From Pseudopithomyces maydicus (lineage: Eukaryota > Ascomycota > Dothideomycetes > Pleosporales > Didymosphaeriaceae): a stretch of 64,000 nt of DNA. Both the position numbers and the translations under genes were made by a program. Positions within the stretch are counted from its first letter, which is position 1; each line of letters starts with the position of its first letter. The notes under the pieces are model-generated. The model made no database searches and had not been told where the DNA came from. It was given only the letters and a program-made list of their open reading frames with translations. The stretch covers positions 620,001 to 684,000 of the forward strand of contig JANTUC010000010.1 in assembly GCA_026873275.1 (NCBI GenBank). Direction: 5' to 3'. Shown piece by piece: positions 1 through 9,984 of the stretch.

Positions 1-415
1 AAAGCGATGATCCTAGTCCAGGGTATCTTCAATCTGATTGCCCAGCAAGACCAGAACACTAGCATTGGAATCGCACGAGATTCAAGAACGCTAGCGGAGG
101 AGAGTAAAAGAGACAGTACCTCCATGAAGGCGATTGCTGTCGTGACCATGACCTATCTTCCTGGTACATTTGTAGCGGTATGTATTTTGGCATAGACCAC
201 CTGACATTCAATGAAAATCAGCTGACATTTCCCTAGTCATTGTTCCAACGTCTATGTTTGATTGGCACGCTACGGATGGTACGAATGTTGTCAGTCACCA
301 GTTCTGGATCTATTGGCTCGTGACTGTTCCTCTCATCATCGTTACTTTTCTTGTTTGGTTTGTTTGGATGCGGTACAAAAGCGAGGGGAAGATAAAACGG
401 ACGTGGGCGAAGTGA
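1..415 (+). CDS. CorA-like Mg2+ transporter-type protein, C-terminal end (5' partial)
   Basis: The gene enters from the left edge in frame. Exon 1 is read to 181 and exon 2 from 237 to the TGA at 413-415. The last roughly 120 residues show the usual end of fungal proteins with a CorA/ZntB-like C-terminus: a helix with QQDQNTSIGIARDS, then the LPGTFVA segment, SMFDW, and a final membrane span beginning FWIYWLVTVPL, followed by a short basic tail. Family knowledge suggests an integral membrane protein; many such fungal members are fusions of unknown role, so Mg2+ transport is not proven. The intron (182-236) uses the donor GTATTT. The better-looking GTATGT donor at 178 would put exon 2 out of frame. 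The N-terminal part lies outside the window. Confidence 0.6.
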
Positions 416-773
416 AGTCATGCAATAGTCATTGCAAGCTCTGCCCTCGATGCGAGAGATTTCATCATATTGATGACACTGAATGCTGCGACTGTTTATA
501 TGGAGGGGTTGACGGAAGCAGGCTGCTTTGCGAGGACAGTGGCTGAGGATATGAATGAGATTTTTCTGTATATGTTTTTGAAAGTCTGCAGATTTAGCTA
601 TTATGGACATTGAATCTGGTGAACGAAACGCTAGACGAGCAATGGTCCTATACAAATTACGCCCCAAAAAGGGTATGAGAAACCAGGAACCAGGAACCAG
701 GAACCAGGCAATAACTAACATGAGAATGCTCTCGCAATATCAGCTTAGCACGTAGGCATCACAGTCAGTCATG
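416..773. other. Convergent intergenic region
   Basis: This is the 3'-to-3' space between the CorA-like gene and the hypothetical gene on the minus strand. It holds one short tandem repeat (681-709). I see no further gene. Confidence 0.6.
681..709. repeat. Heptanucleotide microsatellite (AACCAGG)n
   Basis: Four consecutive copies of the 7-base unit AACCAGG lie in the convergent intergenic region. The array is short, and such arrays often vary in length between strains. Confidence 0.85.
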
Positions 774-1544
774 TTACGGTAGTTTTTTCTTGAATGGCAA
801 CCTCGTAACAATTTCGGGATATGCAAAGCCGTCCCCCCTCTGACCCACAATCACTGTATCCGCCTCCAAGGTGCATCCAACCTCTTCGGCCTTGAAATCA
901 AGCGACCTCTCAACTATGGAGGACGGTATGGGTCGACGCTCCTGTGCAATGCATCGTATGAAAGCGGGTGTTCCTGCTTTTTCTGAGGGTCACATTCAAA
1001 CTTGTAGGTTTCCGGCTTCCGGGCATCAGGCTTGCCCCCATCAGGCGTATCCTTTTCGGGTACATCGCCTTCAAGCTTACCCCCTCAGGCGTATCCTCTC
1101 CGGGTACATCTTCTTCAGGCTTATCCTCTCCGGGTACATTTCCTTCAGGCTTAACCCCCTCAGGCGTATCCTCTTCAGGTACATCTCCTTCGGGCTTAGC
1201 CTCCCCAATCATATCGAGCGTTGGAGATTTTGGAGTGTCAAAGCCATCGAGCCATTTGTACATCATTTGCGTTCGATTTATTGAGAGGTGTGCGTGTTTA
1301 CGAAGACTGAGTATTATTAACCTTACAGTGCCTCTTGCCGCGTGGTTTAAAGACATTGGACTCACGTTGGCAGCTCTGATGCAGTGAAGGTGTCTTTATG
1401 GTCTTTGTTTGTTAAATGTTCTTCGATGCTTTGGATGCGGTGGGTGCGGAAATTGGCGCTGTGATTGCTGAGTGCAGGGGTCGGTGCAGTGAACGGTCGA
1501 TTCGTTTGCTGGGTATCATTGCTGCCGCTCTTTGCGCCTGACAT
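774..1544 (-). CDS. Hypothetical protein with acidic Pro-Glu-Gly repeats; frame broken at two homopolymers
   Basis: Two exons on the minus strand. Exon 1 is 1544-1366, the intron is 1307-1365 (GTGAGT...CTCAG) and exon 2 is 1306-774. The protein opens MSGAKSGSNDTQQTN and carries imperfect repeats of the type PEGDVPEEDT / PEEDVPGEDT. It ends in a well-formed segment with IVERSLDFKAEEVG, GDGFAYPEIV and a basic KKKLP terminus. The frame breaks twice: in a G5 run (plus 1080-1084) and in an A5 run (plus 978-982). One extra base in each restores a continuous frame of about 237 residues that runs through to the stop. I do not recognise the family. Either the gene is real with sequencing errors or it is decaying; the coherent tail favours the former. 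Confidence 0.55.
1040..1205 (-). repeat. In-gene tandem repeats coding PEG/PEED units
   Basis: Imperfect DNA repeats, seen on the plus strand as recurring cctctccgggtacat and ccctcaggcgtatcct, encode the acidic Pro-Glu-Gly units of the hypothetical gene at 774-1544. Copies differ at single bases. Confidence 0.75.
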
Positions 1545-1977
1545 AGTGTAGAAGATATCTAAATTGTGAATGTTGATGCTAGTGAGGGTTGTTGAGTGTT
1601 GAATATCAAGACTGGTGAGGGTTCTGCATGTTTAGTGAAAGATGATAGAAAAGTGTAAAAGCAGGGGCAATAGGCTCTCAGCCAGCATGTGCGGTGGGCT
1701 GCTGCTTCGCTATCAGCGTGCGGAGGAAGGAATGATGCACATGAGGAAATCGCCCACGGCATGTGAAACAGTATTTGGTCTGTACGACTTTTTGATTGTA
1801 TATGTTGCGGTGACAGGTTTGGATTTCCAGTGTCGCCATCTGTCTTCCAGTCATAGCCAAGCTCATTAATGCGAGCCATGTGTTGTTATCTACGTGAACA
1901 CTGCTCAAGTCTTCTATATACACCAAAGTATTACACGTGCACTGCACGAAGCCCTCATGATCAGGCAGCGCATCTTC
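1545..1977. other. Intergenic region
   Basis: Space between the start of the hypothetical gene and the stop of the SulP gene, both on the minus strand. No gene seen; it should hold the promoter of the former and the 3' end of the latter. Confidence 0.5.
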
Positions 1978-4900
1978 CTAGGACGCAGTGACAAGCACAT
2001 ATCTGTTCAAAGCATTAGTCACCTTTTTATCGGAAGGAATCACACGGGTAGGCACATACGAGGTAATTGCGTCCATACGCTCTTTGGTCAGCTTCAGCCC
2101 AACCTTCAACAATTCCGCGGCAACGTCTCTATTCGTCAATTCGAGCTCTTGGTACTTCTCCCGAGTGAGAAGCCAGGCTATGGAGTCTTCCTCCGCAGCG
2201 ACAGTCTATCCTTCGTCAGTCAAATGTACAATTGAAAAAGTGGGAATGGTCTGCCATGGGTTACTTACCCCTGTCCTATCAGTCTCCGAGAAAAATGGCA
2301 GCTCTCCGCATGTAGTACCAGGCATGATATTCTCGCTGAAATTGCCTTGTTCAAACTCGTAATCCGCTCGCAAACGACCCTTCTCAATAACATAGAATCC
2401 ATCTGGTTCGTCTCCACGCGAATACAATACTGTTCCTCGGGGATACTCGCGTTGCTGAAAGTAGGGAGCGACGACATGCCAAAAATCTTCGTTCTTAGAG
2501 GACACGTCTTCGAATGTTTGAAGAATGATTTTAGTCGGCTGAGAAAAGTTTTTCCATTTCGAAGGGAGACTAAGAGTGCCTTCTTGATCGCCATGGCTGG
2601 ATGAGATTGCAGGTCTTCCTTGCTCTCGGAAAGTTGTGGTTGCAGCGAGGTATTGTGCACCACGTCGAGGGGATGAGAATTCAGGAAGCAGAGGTCGAGC
2701 GGAGAGGGAAGGTGCAGGCGATTCATCCCAAGCCTCATTGTTGTCATTGGCAGAGCCTTCAATAGATTTAGGTGGTGTCCTCTGTCGCACAGGCTGAGGT
2801 GAGTTGCAGTGCAAGTAAAAGATCTCAAGCAACTCGTTCTCGCAGCTCTCTAGTGCCATATTCAGGTCTTCAAAGACCTGTGGTGGTGGATATTCTTCAG
2901 TGGCCGATTCGGTATCCAACAAACCCACATTCTGCAGAGCTTGGCCAACCCTGCTGGCAAACGAAATGCCCGAAATCACCATTTTGACGCCCTTGCGATT
3001 AAGTAAACGATTAATACGCTGAAAGCCTTCGGAACTGGAGAAATCGACATCTGTGACGTGCGAAAAGTCCACGACAATAAAACTCAGAGGCTGCTGCTCA
3101 AAGCTCTTGTCGTCGATGAGCGATCGCATATATTCCTCAACAGAAACAATGGTGCCGAAGAATAGAAAACCCGTAAGCTTGATGACTTGAATCTGGTCGC
3201 GAACCTTGTTGAGATAGCGAACATCGCTCCGAGGACGGCGGACAGTAGAGGCTGCAACATCTCCGGAATACGTCGCTCGAATGGCAGGTACCCGCGATGA
3301 CTGGACAACATAACTCACACAAGCCAGGACGATGCCAGCAAATATACCAATAACAAAGTCGTAGACACCCATGATCAGGACAATAGCCAGAACGGTGAAG
3401 TACTCCAGTCGCTGTAGTCTGCCAAGTGTGTCCCATACGGCCTCCTTCATAAGCTGGATGCCGAGTAAGAAGATGAGTGCACCGACAAGGCAAACGGGAA
3501 TGAAGCCAATCATAGTTGGTCCTGCCATCCATACAGCAGTGGTCGCGGCTGCCAGCAGTACTCCAGCCACACGGCTGTCTCCACCGTTGTTAATAAACAT
3601 AATGCTGTTGGCATAGACCAGGTAGTTTTGTATACTACCAACACATCCCGATAGCGTGTTGGATATACCATGGGCGATCAATTCGCGGTTAACGTCGATT
3701 GCATCTTCTTTGACAGCAGCTCCCAATGCAGGTACGTTAATAGGAACGTGAATTATGCCAAAAAATGACAAGGCAAACATAGTCGGGATGGTGCTAGCAA
3801 GGGCTGCTCCATCGATCTGGCTAAATTCTATCCACCGAATTAGCACAGGTTTGTCTTATCGAATTCGCTAAAACTTACTGAAGTATGTGTAGAATCTATA
3901 AAAAGGCACACCAGCCTCTGGCGCTTCAAATATCCAGCCCAAACTTCTGAGAAGCTCGAGATCCAATCGAAGGATGGCTTTCACAACAATGTAGAAAACT
4001 GCAAAGACGATGATGAAGAACCCAGGTAGAAGAAATGGGCTCTTGTATCTTCGTTCTAGGCCCATGATGATGAGCGAAAGTGCAAGGGGTAGTATCCAGA
4101 GATAAACAGTATCACTTGAAAAAAGCTTATGCAGCGTGTCCAAATCGTAGTTCAGGTTTCCCTCCAGTCTGGCTGAGACCTCAATGCCGGTTAGAACCAA
4201 GAAAAAACCTACTCCTCCTATACATCCAATCAGGATGTGTTGAGGAAAGAAGCTGACTAGATTACCCAGCTTGAATGTCCCCAGAGCAAGGAAGATCATG
4301 CCGGTGATGACGGAGCTGAGACAGTATGACACGATGGTAGTGGCGATGACTGACTCGGCACTCGCACCCTCCATTCTCTCCATGATGGAGTAGGCCATGC
4401 GGTGGAAAAAGGGAACGACTTCGATCATTTCGGATCCCACGCCACCACGGAAGATGGACAGGCCCAGAGAGTAACACAATTGCGATACTACACAACTGAC
4501 GAAGAAGATGGAAATACCGTCAGGGCCAGTCTGACTAAAGATGGGGCTTCCTAGTGGGAAGAGAATGTAGCCATAAGAGAGAGCATCGAGGATGTTGAGA
4601 AGAAGGCCGAGGAACACAGCCGAGCCTGTCTGCAGACTCGCGGCAGCTCCTGCATATATTGCCTCTCTCGTGTAGTTCTTAGGATCCGCGATGGTGCGCC
4701 GAATCTGTGCCCAGTGCTCTCGTCCTGAACCGAGCGAGTCTGCAAACCGCGACGCTAGGCTATGCTTTTGGGTGGCCGAAGCAGACACGGACTTTGTTTG
4801 TGCATGTTGGTCCCCGCGCGAGAGTCTAGGCTTGGGTATGAGCGGGGTTTCTTCTGTGTCTTGTACCACAACGTCGGGCAGTGCTGGGCTAGGAAGTCTG

Positions 4901-5445
4901 TCGTGAGTACCGTAGCTCAGACTGGGAAACCGGCTGTTCGGACGGGAATGATCCGGGCCAATGACGGTGACGGGCGAATCGTGGGCGCTCTCTTCCGCTA
5001 TGGCATCCGAGCCTGTGGAGTCCCACGAGTTCCTCCCGTCCGAATCTATGGGTATTCCTAGCCTGTCGGCAAGAGACTCGGTGGCGGCACTGCTTGCCCT
5101 TCTCCGCGGGCCGTGGTAGGCGGCCGAATCAAGCGCATAGGAAGCGAGCTCGGCGGTCCGCTCGCGGACGCCTTGCGACGAGTATTGCGGGTTGTCGGTG
5201 ACGGAATGCGACGTCTGGTGGGCGAAGGATCGCAGCGGGTTGCGCTCCCTGTACGAGCTGGAGAGGGTGTTTTGCGCATTGGAGGAGGCCCTCATGGGAC
5301 GGGAGCGCGGGATCGTGTTCGAGCCATGGTCTATGGATTGGTTGTCGCTCGCGAGCTCGGCGTCACTGACGTAGTCGTTGGTGAAAGGCAGTTGCTGCTG
5401 GGAGGCATCCGAGTCGCGCCGCCAGGGCAGGAGACGCGACGGCAT
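1978..5445 (-). CDS. SulP-family transporter with STAS and cyclic-nucleotide-binding-like domains (Vsb1-like)
   Basis: Four exons: 5445-3879, 3827-2269, 2205-2060 and 2002-1978. Introns 3828-3878, 2206-2268 and 2003-2059 all have clean splice sites. The product is 1098 residues. Residues 1-240 are Ser-rich and hydrophilic. The SulP membrane core follows at about 245-720, with NILDALSYGYILFP and FFGIIHVPINVPALG. A STAS domain lies near 735-850 (FIVVDFSHVTDVDFSSSEGF) and a cNMP-binding-like domain near 975-1045 (YPRGTVLYSRGDEPDGFYVIEKG, then CGELPFF). This order matches yeast YGR125W/VSB1, which is needed for vacuolar storage of basic amino acids, and not the plasma-membrane sulfate permeases. 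The substrate here is inferred. Length agrees with the family. The ATG at 5443-5445 is the first in the open frame. Confidence 0.85.
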
Positions 5446-6514
5446 CTTGCTGGCAGCAATTGTGCACTTCCTCAGTAGCCCTCGGAGCTTAGACAGACAT
5501 TCCAGCAGGAGGAACGAGAGACGGCGGTGCGATAGCAGAGAGCGACAGATAACGATGGCACGCTACGGGTTCAAATATAGGAGCGGGTCCACGCAGGTCG
5601 AGAAGCCGTAGCTAACAGTCCCAGGGCGGACTTCTCTTGCTAGCTGCAGTGGCTCCCGCCCAAAGACCACACGACAGGGATTGCGTACTGTGGAGGCCAT
5701 GGTGTGAAATTTTCGCTCGACGCCTTCTATCAAATGCACACTTCGAAGGCACTAACGTCATTGCCAAGACTCGCCTGCGGCACTGCATCCACCCCTGGCT
5801 TCAATTGCTGCACGCCAGCCCTGGAGATGGGGGCGGCAGCACATCACACAGGCGGCTACGCACGCACAATGGCACCACAGACGAGGGGAATGAGCACAGT
5901 GTATGAGCAGTAGACCCTGCATCACGACATCTTCCAGGCGCTGTGCTTTTGTTGTTGAGTGCATTAGCCGCAACGCTGCAGCGCCATGCAGCAAACCATT
6001 AACCGACGGCGCGCCTTCGTGCAGAAAAGCCGTTCGCGGATGCAGCCGTTGCCCAGAGCAGGACCTTTGCTGATCTGGAGTCTTGGACGACCCACTCGGC
6101 ACGCGGAACCCCGGTGGTACGATCAACGTCTGGAAAGCCTTTCTACGAACCATCTTGACCCTGCCATGCCTTGCAAAACCCGTCCATGGAACCGTCACTG
6201 CCCCCTCATGGCCACAGTCCCGGTAGCCAGTTGCGTCCTCGCACCTCCTGTAGCCATTTGCCTTCCCCACGTCTTTACAAACTCTGCATCCTGAATGACA
6301 GGCCCTGCATGAAATGTGCCACCCCCACGGGGGTCCAATGCATAAATTCATTCGTCCATATGTGCAGTAAAACTCCTCCATAGCTCGAGACCATCGCCAT
6401 GCATATCGGGTCATGTGGTTCGGTGCAAGCTTCAGAACAAGCCATGTCAATGCAGACGCGAGGTGATGAATACAGACTATTTGCTCCCAGCAGCGTATTA
6501 CGGCCATTGTCGAA
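5446..6514. other. Intergenic region upstream of the SulP gene
   Basis: About 1.1 kb between the SulP start and the PSF1 stop. A 249-codon minus-strand open frame (5758-6507) crosses it, but its Cys/Trp/His-rich translation resembles nothing I know and looks like chance in GC-rich DNA. The segment next to 5446 is the likely SulP promoter. Confidence 0.5.
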
Positions 6515-7265
6515 TCAGCTGAGCTTCTGAAGATATCCTTGTGCGATCAGGCGCTCTACGTCTCCTTGGCGCACATAGAATTGGCTGTTCTTTGTCAACG
6601 TGATGGCGCTGAGAGTGTCAGTTCGTAGCTCCATGTGCACTGCTTCATGCAAACTGACCCGTATTCTGTCTGGATCTCCCCCGCATCCTTTAGCACCCTC
6701 ACGTCGATGAACAAGTCCTTTGGGGGCTCCAGGCTTCCGGTAAGGTCAATATCCGTCCACTGACCCTTGTATGCAGCCAGCAGATCGCTATACTGCCTCA
6801 CGTATTCCTCCTCTTCGGGACTCAAGCTGCTACTTGCTCCGTCTGCTCCCATCCTTGCCGTCTCGTCAGCGTTCCCAGCTTTGCCTGCCTGCTGTTGCTG
6901 CTGTCGTTCGAGTACGTCGATACCGCTCCAGCACATCTCTTCGAGCTTGTCGGTGCGCGTGCGATGGTAGGCGAGTAAGCAGCGCTTGTTCCTACGCATA
7001 CAGAGGTGGTTTACCAGGAGGGCGCAGGCGGTTGCGGGCTCGGTGGAGGGGTTGAAGGAGCCAGCGAAAGGTTCGAGAATGGTGCCAACATCTTTGTCCA
7101 AATCCCGCACCTCGCGTGCAACAGCTCGAACTAATTCTGTCTGATAGGGCGGAAGGTGTGCGAGAGATTGTGTGCGTTTGGCATGTTGGACCTGACGGGC
7201 GTTAGTGGGGTCAATCCGTGAGAGAGGGAATTGTGTACCAATTTGTTGCCGACTTCTCCGTACAT
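6515..7265 (-). CDS. PSF1: GINS complex subunit Psf1
   Basis: Three exons: 7265-7239, 7191-6659 and 6608-6515. Introns are 7192-7238 (branch CACTAAC) and 6609-6658. The 217-residue product is standard length. It starts MYGEVGNKLVQHAKRTQ and contains the family signatures ACALLVNHLCMRRNKRCLL, RTDKLEEMCW and LLAAYKGQWTDIDLTGSLEP, then the C-terminal B-domain (FYVRQGDVERLIAQGYLQKLS). Psf1 joins Sld5, Psf2 and Psf3 in GINS, which with Cdc45 and Mcm2-7 forms the CMG replicative helicase in the nucleus. An insert rich in Gln, Ala and Ser sits between the A-domain helices. An ACGCGT hexamer lies about 146 bp upstream of the ATG, fitting G1/S control. Confidence 0.93.
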
Positions 7266-7931
7266 TACGGCTTGGAGCAACCAGCGAGGACCCGGCTTGT
7301 AGGGTTTCCCGGCGGAGATATGGGCTTGGAAGGTGATCAGCTCATCGAATGCCTGGCATGGCCTGTTGGCGGTTTCGCTCGCTCAGTTGGGGTTCGTGAC
7401 GGAAAGCGCGACGCGTTGGCCCCACTTACTCTCTGAGGATTAGTTCACACCATCTACACTAGTGTATTCATGCGTCTGATCTCGTTCGAGCCCTTTACCT
7501 CAACTATAGCCATCTACCATAATGAGATCGATGCCAGCCTATGTGTATACCAATCAATTGATTCGAGCACCAAGATGTTCCAATCGAATGCATTTCAATT
7601 GAATGAGTGGGTGCAAGTGTAGTTTCTTTGAGTATTCCAATACATTCCTCTCAACAATACACAAGCTCCGCAGTTCTTTCTTGGATTTTTTATCTTGCCC
7701 ACGATGACTTGTCTCACCAAAGGTGTGAGCATGACAAAGTAACTAAAATCTCAGCCAAGCTGACGTTGGGGGGTAGAAACATCGGGTATTCACCACTGTA
7801 CCACCAACTCCATCGCCAATGCACTTTACACAGATTTTTCATATGAAGAAAAAGAAAATCGAAAGTTGTCTCCAAGAACGTATCATCCTGCTTCACAAGA
7901 TTTCCCTCCTGTGTGAACCCCGCTTTCAAGG
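7266..7931. other. Intergenic region upstream of PSF1
   Basis: PSF1 promoter and 3' flank of the HMG-box gene, both on the minus strand. It contains one ACGCGT at 7411-7416. No gene seen. Confidence 0.5.
7411..7416. promoter_or_regulatory. MCB-type ACGCGT hexamer upstream of PSF1
   Basis: The palindrome ACGCGT lies about 146 bp upstream of the PSF1 ATG. In yeasts this element binds MBF (Mbp1-Swi6 or Res-Cdc10) and drives G1/S expression of replication genes. Function here is inferred from position only. Confidence 0.45.
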
Positions 7932-9602
7932 TCAACGATCCCCCAGCCACTTGTCGAACTCCGACTCTGGGGGTTCCATCGGTCCAATGGTAGGATCTGG
8001 TTGCCAAGCTTCACTGTGGTACTCCTCGTGAATCTGGTGCGGCCCTCCGATAAAACTGTCCACACTGTGTCCGTCGAGCTCTCTGTCTATCATGGCTAGG
8101 TGTCCATTCCGAAATTCTGGATGGGTAGCTGCCATGCTTAGCTCATGATGATGCCCACCATCGAAAGCCAAGAGCATTGGATCGACTTGCGCCTCGCCGA
8201 GAGGCGTCCCCGAGTGGGAGTGCATCTGCTGCAACAACTCGTTCGCGTTACCTCCCGGTAGTCCTAGCAATGCAGTGTCTGGGGATAGTTGCAGCGTCGA
8301 AATAGGGGTATCGGCGCGTCGCAGCCTCATATCTTCAGAGACGCCTGTATGCATGTTTATACCAGGGTGCATGGCGCTCTGGTAGTATTGGCCGTAGGGG
8401 CCGTCCATAGGCATCGGCATCGGTCGCCCATCGCTGGGCATTTCCCACGGAGACCTGGCCAGATTTGAACCATTGGGTACATATCTCTGATCAAAAAACT
8501 CATGACTCATCCCATTTACCGGGTATCCCATATTTTGGCTCATTCTTTTGGAAGGGCGGGAGCGGGAGCGGCCATTGCCGGGATTCCACTCGGCGTCGTC
8601 GAGATCGCTTGGTTCCTCGTCGGAGAACTCGCCTTTTCTCTTGCGAGCCGATGCTGTCGTCTTGCTTGGAGAGAACTTGTAGGTTGGATGTGCGTTCTGG
8701 TGGTTGATCCTCTCAATCTTTGCGTACTCGTTGTATAACTCGCGTACCTCCGGTGGTTCCATGGGCCAACTTTCCCCCGACACGGAAGAAACAACTTGAT
8801 GATTGTTTTGTAAACACCACTGTTTTGTCCTTTCGGCAAATGCTGAACGGTACAGCATAAACGAGTTCATGGGCCTTGTAACATATCCGTTCCTTTTCTC
8901 CACCTCTTTTCTCCTGACTTCCGCAGATCTGTTCACCCATTCCTCCATATTGCGAACTGGTATTGAAGCCATATCTTTGGTCAAGATACTTAAAGGCGCC
9001 GTTAGCTTAGGTGTCTTCGGCTTTTCGCTCTTCCCTGTCCTAGATTTCTTGGACTTTGATGCGGCCTTCGGTCTCGGTTTTTCATCTTCAAGTGGTGAGC
9101 TGGATGGTACGACACTTCGTCCACTTCTTGTTCGGTGCACGGCATCCTCCATTATTGACACAGACTGTGGCGTGGAAGGTGTACCAGTAAATATATTCGA
9201 ATCATTCTAGCCAGAGTAAGCACTTGGTGGATGTGGAAATCGAAGACGGAACACTCTTCTTACCTGTATTCCGTTATACTGGTCACGATAGTAGGCAGCT
9301 CCTCGACCATAGTCATCCTGCTTATTCATCAGTATATCGTCTGGTTAAGGGACGGGGCCTCTTACATATGGTACACCCACGCCATATTCTATCCCAGTCG
9401 GCCCCATGGCATGCGAAAGACCATTGTTCATTCCAGGACCGGGTGAAGAGTATACAGTGCCATGAGATGGCGACTCGTCGTACGAATATCCTCTTTCAGC
9501 ATTGTATTGCGCGATCTGATTTAAGCCATTCTGAAGATCTGGGTGAATGTGGCCATGAGGTGGGGTCGGTGGGTGCCGCTGAACGAGAGTTTCGGTCTTC
9601 AT
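7932..9602 (-). CDS. HMG-box transcription factor (Ste11/FMF-1-like)
   Basis: Three exons: 9602-9366, 9320-9264 and 9206-7932. Introns are about 9321-9365 and 9207-9263. The first acceptor could be three bases further on, with the frame unchanged. The product is 522 residues. The HMG box lies near residues 205-280, with TRPMNSFMLYRSAFAERTK, VSGESWPMEPPEVRELYNEY and HPTYKFSP. The N-terminus is Pro/His-rich and the second half is Met/Gly/His-rich and probably disordered. The box resembles the Ste11 (fission yeast)/FMF-1 (Neurospora) group, which controls mating and fruiting-body genes, more than the mating-type HMG proteins. That assignment is from memory of the box. A spliced leader appears to extend upstream past 9984. 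Confidence 0.75.
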
Positions 9603-9679
9603 TGTGACCACGAGCTAACCCTGGCACAAGCAACACGCCGTGCGATACTTCCGATGCCAGAATTTGGTACGAGTGAACG

Positions 9680-9685
9680 ACGCGT
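9680..9685. promoter_or_regulatory. ACGCGT hexamer in the leader of the HMG-box gene
   Basis: ACGCGT lies about 78 bp upstream of the HMG-box ATG. It falls between the putative leader intron and the start codon, so it may be transcribed rather than part of the promoter. Weak candidate. Confidence 0.2.
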
Positions 9686-9868
9686 GTAGATTACTCGGCT
9701 TAGAGAAAACGGTGTGTCGCAGAAGGCACGATAGGTTGGTCAACGGACGGCAAAATGTGCACCCTCGTTGAGACCTCGAATATTTTAGTGTCTCAGAAGA
9801 ACCGTAGAGCCCTCTGTAAGCGCTTCTAGAAGAATACCTGGGCTTCCTGTTCCAGTTCAGTCAGGTAC

Positions 9869-9984
9869 CTGGGGGAATGTGTTAGTACCGGATACCATGT
9901 CTTGCTACATATGCCGAGTTTGCTCCCGTCGCAATTGTGCATTGCAGGTAGGAAAACCATGGGGAACGAACTTGTCGCAAATAC
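9869..9984 (-). other. Putative 5'-leader intron of the HMG-box gene
   Basis: Read on the minus strand, the segment begins GTATTT after CAG and ends with a perfect TACTAAC branch sequence followed by ACATTCCCCCAG. This is the strongest intron 3' end in the gap. It lies upstream of the HMG-box ATG with no convincing coding frame across it, so I read it as an intron of the 5' untranslated leader. A short upstream frame starting MSESTDPPTIRIDC ends at the donor and could be an upstream ORF. Confidence 0.5.

Noticed and set aside
1000..1085. Second intron in the hypothetical gene starting at GTAAGC
   Set aside because: GTAAGC is a copy of the internal repeat (GTTAAG elsewhere) and the phases do not match. 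The supposed intron encodes further repeat units in a shifted frame.
5758..6507. 249-codon minus-strand open frame just after the PSF1 stop
   Set aside because: Composition is Cys/Trp/His/Arg-rich and unlike a folded protein, with no domain. It lies 8 bp from PSF1 in GC-rich DNA where chance frames are common.
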